8,841 nt of DNA from Candidatus Cloacimonadota bacterium (GTDB taxonomy: Bacteria > Cloacimonadota > Cloacimonadia > Cloacimonadales > Cloacimonadaceae), in assembly GCA_028681035.1 (NCBI GenBank), contig JAQUJJ010000145.1, positions 1 through 8,841 on the forward strand. Reading direction: 5' to 3'. Positions 6,450-8,841 of the stretch are shown piece after piece (the first letter of the stretch is position 1; every line of letters begins with the position of its first letter). The position numbers and the translations under genes were made by a program. The notes under the pieces were generated by a model. That model worked only from the letters and a program-made list of their open reading frames with translations. It was not told the origin of the DNA and did not search any database.

Positions 6450-6455
6450 CAAAGC

Positions 6456-8780
6456 TCAATTCGCCAAAATCATCTTTCGTGTGGCGATTGCCTTGCCATC
6501 CAATTGTAGCTTCATAAAGTAGATACCGCTGCCAAGCCTTTGTCCGCTATTGTCCCTGCCATCCCAGATAAGCATGTGGTCTCCGCTGTTATAGGGCGCA
6601 TCAGCAAGGCTGCGTACCTTCTGTCCCTTAACGTTGTAGAACTCACAATTGAGGCGACCACGCTGCTTCAGGTTAAATAGCAGCGTTAGCTGATCTGAGA
6701 AGGGATTGGGAAAGGTTTTTAGCTGAATGGCAGGAGGGGCAAGCTCATCTTCTACACTAACGGGATAGTTCCACTCATAACAGCCAATATCTATTGCCGT
6801 GCCATAGATGCGGGGATTACCGGCAAGATCGGTATCTGGTAGAACCAAACCAGTGGTATCAGGTGTTCCCATATCCCGGCAAATGGAGCTATTACCAAGC
6901 TGATAGCTTAATGGATTATTGGCAATGCTGCTGCAGAAACCGGGATCACTGCTGAGGACAACATCATTAAAAATAACGTTGTTAAAGGCTTCGAAGCTAG
7001 TGGAGGCGGGATAGTTGCGAATGAAGTTGTTATTGAACTGTAGCTGGGAAGTGCTGCCCGCACTCTTTATCTCCCCTGATGTGTTATTATCAAAGATGCA
7101 GTTATTTACCTCAAAATTGCCGTTTAGCCGCACGGCATAATCTGCCCCGCTGTTATTGACAAAGGTACAGTTATTGATGATACCGGGGTTATCACTGAAG
7201 TTGGCAATGAACACTGGGTTTCCCCCACCGGTTTGGTTATTCGCCACCAGAACATTATCCAGCTTTAGTTCGCGGGTGGCTTGATCTCCATTGATGCCAA
7301 TGCTGACAATGTTTATATCATTATACGAAACAGAGCTATTTACTATCTTGGAGTTGCTCATCTTAAGTTTGTTACCGCTAAAATAAAATAGCGAATTTGG
7401 AGAATCTAACTCTCCCCCTGTTACACTACAGTTATCAATTGTCAACCTATCAATATCCAAATCTACCACAAGGGAAAAGAGACCGGATTGCCTTACAGCA
7501 TTATTGCCGGAAATTGTTACATTGTCCAGATAACAGTTTGAGTAATAATCTGAGTTTGAACCCAGATAGATACCACCCCTCATCGATGAAGGTATGCCAT
7601 TAACTATAATGTTTGAAATGCGCCCATCAACAATCCTGGAATATGTAATGGGGCTTCCTACAATAGGGTTGTTCCTGTTATTCAAACTCAGCCCATCAAT
7701 CGCTATATTGTTAACACGTTGCGCACGAATCGTTTTGCTATATCTCGAATTAGTCAGATTTGTTAATCCAATGCCAGCACCTTGAAGTTTTACATACGAT
7801 TTAAGTCCTATCGGAAAAAACTGCCCTTCTTCAGATGAGTAGTTTCCTGGAGCAAGATAAACAGTTTTCGGATTAAGACTATCAGACTGAACTATCTGCA
7901 TTGCCCGGTATATGCTTTTAAGTGGTGTAGCAGAGCTTATCCCATTATTCGAATCATCACCTGCAGGAGAAACATATATATCTGCATTAACCTCAGTTAA
8001 ATAGCCCCTAAGGATATCAATATTCAAGAGAGTACCAGGATCTGATAATACACTTTTAGTATAAGATATGTAATAGCTATTATGGTGATTTACCGTTCCC
8101 ATATCAAGAAATATTTCCAAATCCACCATAGTATTGCTGGCTAGGATATCTTGACCATGTCCTGCAATGTTATCATAAACACTGGAACGCATTATCTGAT
8201 CAAAAATTACTCTGCCATGCCAATTCAAACCCACACCGCCACCTAAAGAAGCAAAATTTTGCGATATTATGCACGATTTCATATAAACCATGCTGTTGTA
8301 TAAATATACTCCCCCTCCAGTGTAAGCAAGGTTATTCTTGATATCACATGCAGCCAAACTGAAATTCGTGGCATTACTTAACAACATTCCGCCACCAGAC
8401 GAGAGAAACTGCCCTAGCTCATAATAATTGTTTTCCCCGCTCCCATTTTGAATCGTAAAGCCATAGATGCCACAGTTGGTAGTGGCGGTGATGGATTTAA
8501 CTACAGAGCCGTTGCGGTTGCCATCGATGATGGTGCTATCCCTATAGGCTTGGTTTCCGCTTGTGTATTCCAGGCTGTAAATAAAGATGTTTTTTCCGCT
8601 GTAATCTATGTTCTCTATGTAGGTGCCGGGATACACTATGATGCTATCCGTATCGCTGGAGGCATTGATGGCAGCTTGTATCTGGGTGAAGTGTCCGCTG
8701 CCATCCTGCTTTACAACCCAGGTGGTGGCACTTAAGTAGCCTATCAAGCAAAGGCATAAGATAAGAGTGATTCGTTTCAT
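6456..8780 (-). CDS. Secreted right-handed beta-helix protein with C-terminal type IX-style sorting domain (paralogue 2)
   Basis: Paralogue of the 650-2974 product, same length, offset exactly 5,806 bp, with the same domain order. It has the signal peptide MKRITLILCLCLIGYLSA (ATG at 8780; a longer frame opens at 8792), a pectinesterase-like start and Asn/Gly-rich coils. A DUF1565-like module follows (DIYVSPAGDDSNNG, TVYLAPGNY, ~271-330), then more coils, AGNPRIYGTAIDIGCYEW, and the FPNPFS/YNVKGQKVR/GIYF sorting domain. Compared with its sister, residues 1-120 differ little, ~120-450 carry many substitutions, ~450-627 few, and 628-775 none; the end is LAN instead of LTK. The start context, including the upstream hairpin, is also shared. 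Its own promoter is outside the window or upstream of 8841. Function is unknown; surface adhesin or carbohydrate-binding roles are inferences. Confidence 0.9.
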   Translation of the reverse strand: MKRITLILCLCLIGYLSATTWVVKQDGSGHFTQIQAAINASSDTDSIIVYPGTYIENIDYSGKNIFIYSLEYTSGNQAYRDSTIIDGNRNGSVVKSITATTNCGIYGFTIQNGSGENNYYELGQFLSSGGGMLLSNATNFSLAACDIKNNLAYTGGGVYLYNSMVYMKSCIISQNFASLGGGVGLNWHGRVIFDQIMRSSVYDNIAGHGQDILASNTMVDLEIFLDMGTVNHHNSYYISYTKSVLSDPGTLLNIDILRGYLTEVNADIYVSPAGDDSNNGISSATPLKSIYRAMQIVQSDSLNPKTVYLAPGNYSSEEGQFFPIGLKSYVKLQGAGIGLTNLTNSRYSKTIRAQRVNNIAIDGLSLNNRNNPIVGSPITYSRIVDGRISNIIVNGIPSSMRGGIYLGSNSDYYSNCYLDNVTISGNNAVRQSGLFSLVVDLDIDRLTIDNCSVTGGELDSPNSLFYFSGNKLKMSNSKIVNSSVSYNDINIVSIGINGDQATRELKLDNVLVANNQTGGGNPVFIANFSDNPGIINNCTFVNNSGADYAVRLNGNFEVNNCIFDNNTSGEIKSAGSTSQLQFNNNFIRNYPASTSFEAFNNVIFNDVVLSSDPGFCSSIANNPLSYQLGNSSICRDMGTPDTTGLVLPDTDLAGNPRIYGTAIDIGCYEWNYPVSVEDELAPPAIQLKTFPNPFSDQLTLLFNLKQRGRLNCEFYNVKGQKVRSLADAPYNSGDHMLIWDGRDNSGQRLGSGIYFMKLQLDGKAIATRKMILAN
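6466..6911 (-). repeat. Long direct repeat, copy 2 (identical 3' end of paralogue)
   Basis: Partner of 660-1105: 446 bp with no mismatch seen by eye, covering the same residues (628-775). The flanking coding DNA at 6912 onward differs at many synonymous and non-synonymous sites. The sharp boundary suggests a recent gene-conversion tract. Confidence 0.85.
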
Positions 8781-8801
8781 GGCTATTCCCATTGTTTTAT
8801 T

Positions 8802-8833
8802 GGTGAGAGGAGCATATTCTTGCCCCTCTCACC
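8802..8833 (-). promoter_or_regulatory. Conserved hairpin upstream of paralogue 2
   Basis: The plus strand shows the same two 12-base arms as at 2996-3026, GGTGAGAGGAGC (8802-8813) and GCCCCTCTCACC (8822-8833), around an 8-nt loop that differs in sequence and length. It lies 9 nt before the ATG at 8792 and 21 nt before the preferred ATG at 8780. By analogy a further gene probably ends just beyond base 8841. Confidence 0.6.
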
Positions 8834-8841
8834 ATATCTTG

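Larger units (their letters stand above)
5866..6455. other. Intergenic region upstream of the 942-codon gene
   Basis: It holds the ribosome-binding site and ~110-nt 5' UTR of the 942-codon gene, including a 4-bp GGCT/AGCC mini-hairpin at 5916-5926. A TTGACA/TATATT promoter (6006-6035) and a short protein-like minus-strand frame (6050-6139) follow. A field of CGGATT/AATCCG motifs spans 6207-6340, with a G-rich run at 6358-6368 and the palindromic repeat at 6421-6449, just past the stop of the upstream paralogue. No full gene was identified. Confidence 0.7.

Noticed and set aside
6340..6522. Plus-strand 60-codon frame across the end of the upstream paralogue
   Set aside because: It runs through the G-rich stretch, the palindromic repeat and antisense of a sorting domain, and has no known motif.

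Overview
The window most likely comes from a bacterium of the FCB group, with Candidatus Cloacimonadota the best guess. This rests on three large exported beta-helix proteins ending in FPNPF/YPNPFNP plus YNxKGQKVR and GIYF sorting-domain motifs, TTGACA-type promoters and moderate-to-low GC. The phylum is an inference; the truncated 16S fragment at the left edge is too short to settle it.

Layout: every real gene reads leftward (minus strand). In transcription order these are (i) a 778-codon secreted beta-helix protein (6456-8780), (ii) a 942-codon multi-domain secreted protein (3037-5865), (iii) a second 778-codon protein, a close paralogue of the first (650-2974), and (iv) the first ~70 nt of a 16S rRNA gene (1-70) with its own leader and promoter. 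The two paralogues lie exactly 5,806 bp apart as direct repeats and align without gaps at every landmark checked. Their last ~446 bp look identical, their first ~370 bp are very similar, and the middle is clearly diverged. A perfectly conserved 12-bp-arm hairpin with a diverged loop precedes each paralogue.

The two long non-coding stretches are 71-649 (rRNA leader, promoter, a palindromic repeat, purine-rich DNA) and 5866-6455 (promoter and 5' UTR of the 942-codon gene, a short protein-like reading frame, a CGGATT repeat field, and a second copy of the palindromic repeat just after the 8.8-kb-side paralogue).

The most interesting signal is at the start of the 942-codon gene. A good Shine-Dalgarno and ATG (5888-5906) are followed 28 nt later by a run of ten C (minus strand; 5850-5859). 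With ten C the ATG frame stops after 25 codons. With nine or twelve C the same ATG reads straight into the full protein. In the present state only a TTG codon (5865) reaches the long frame. This has the architecture of a phase-variable (contingency) switch on a surface or secreted protein, although a homopolymer miscount could mimic it. Together with two recombining paralogues on either side, the locus looks like a surface-antigen or adhesin diversification island next to an rRNA operon. No catalytic function could be assigned to any of the three proteins.
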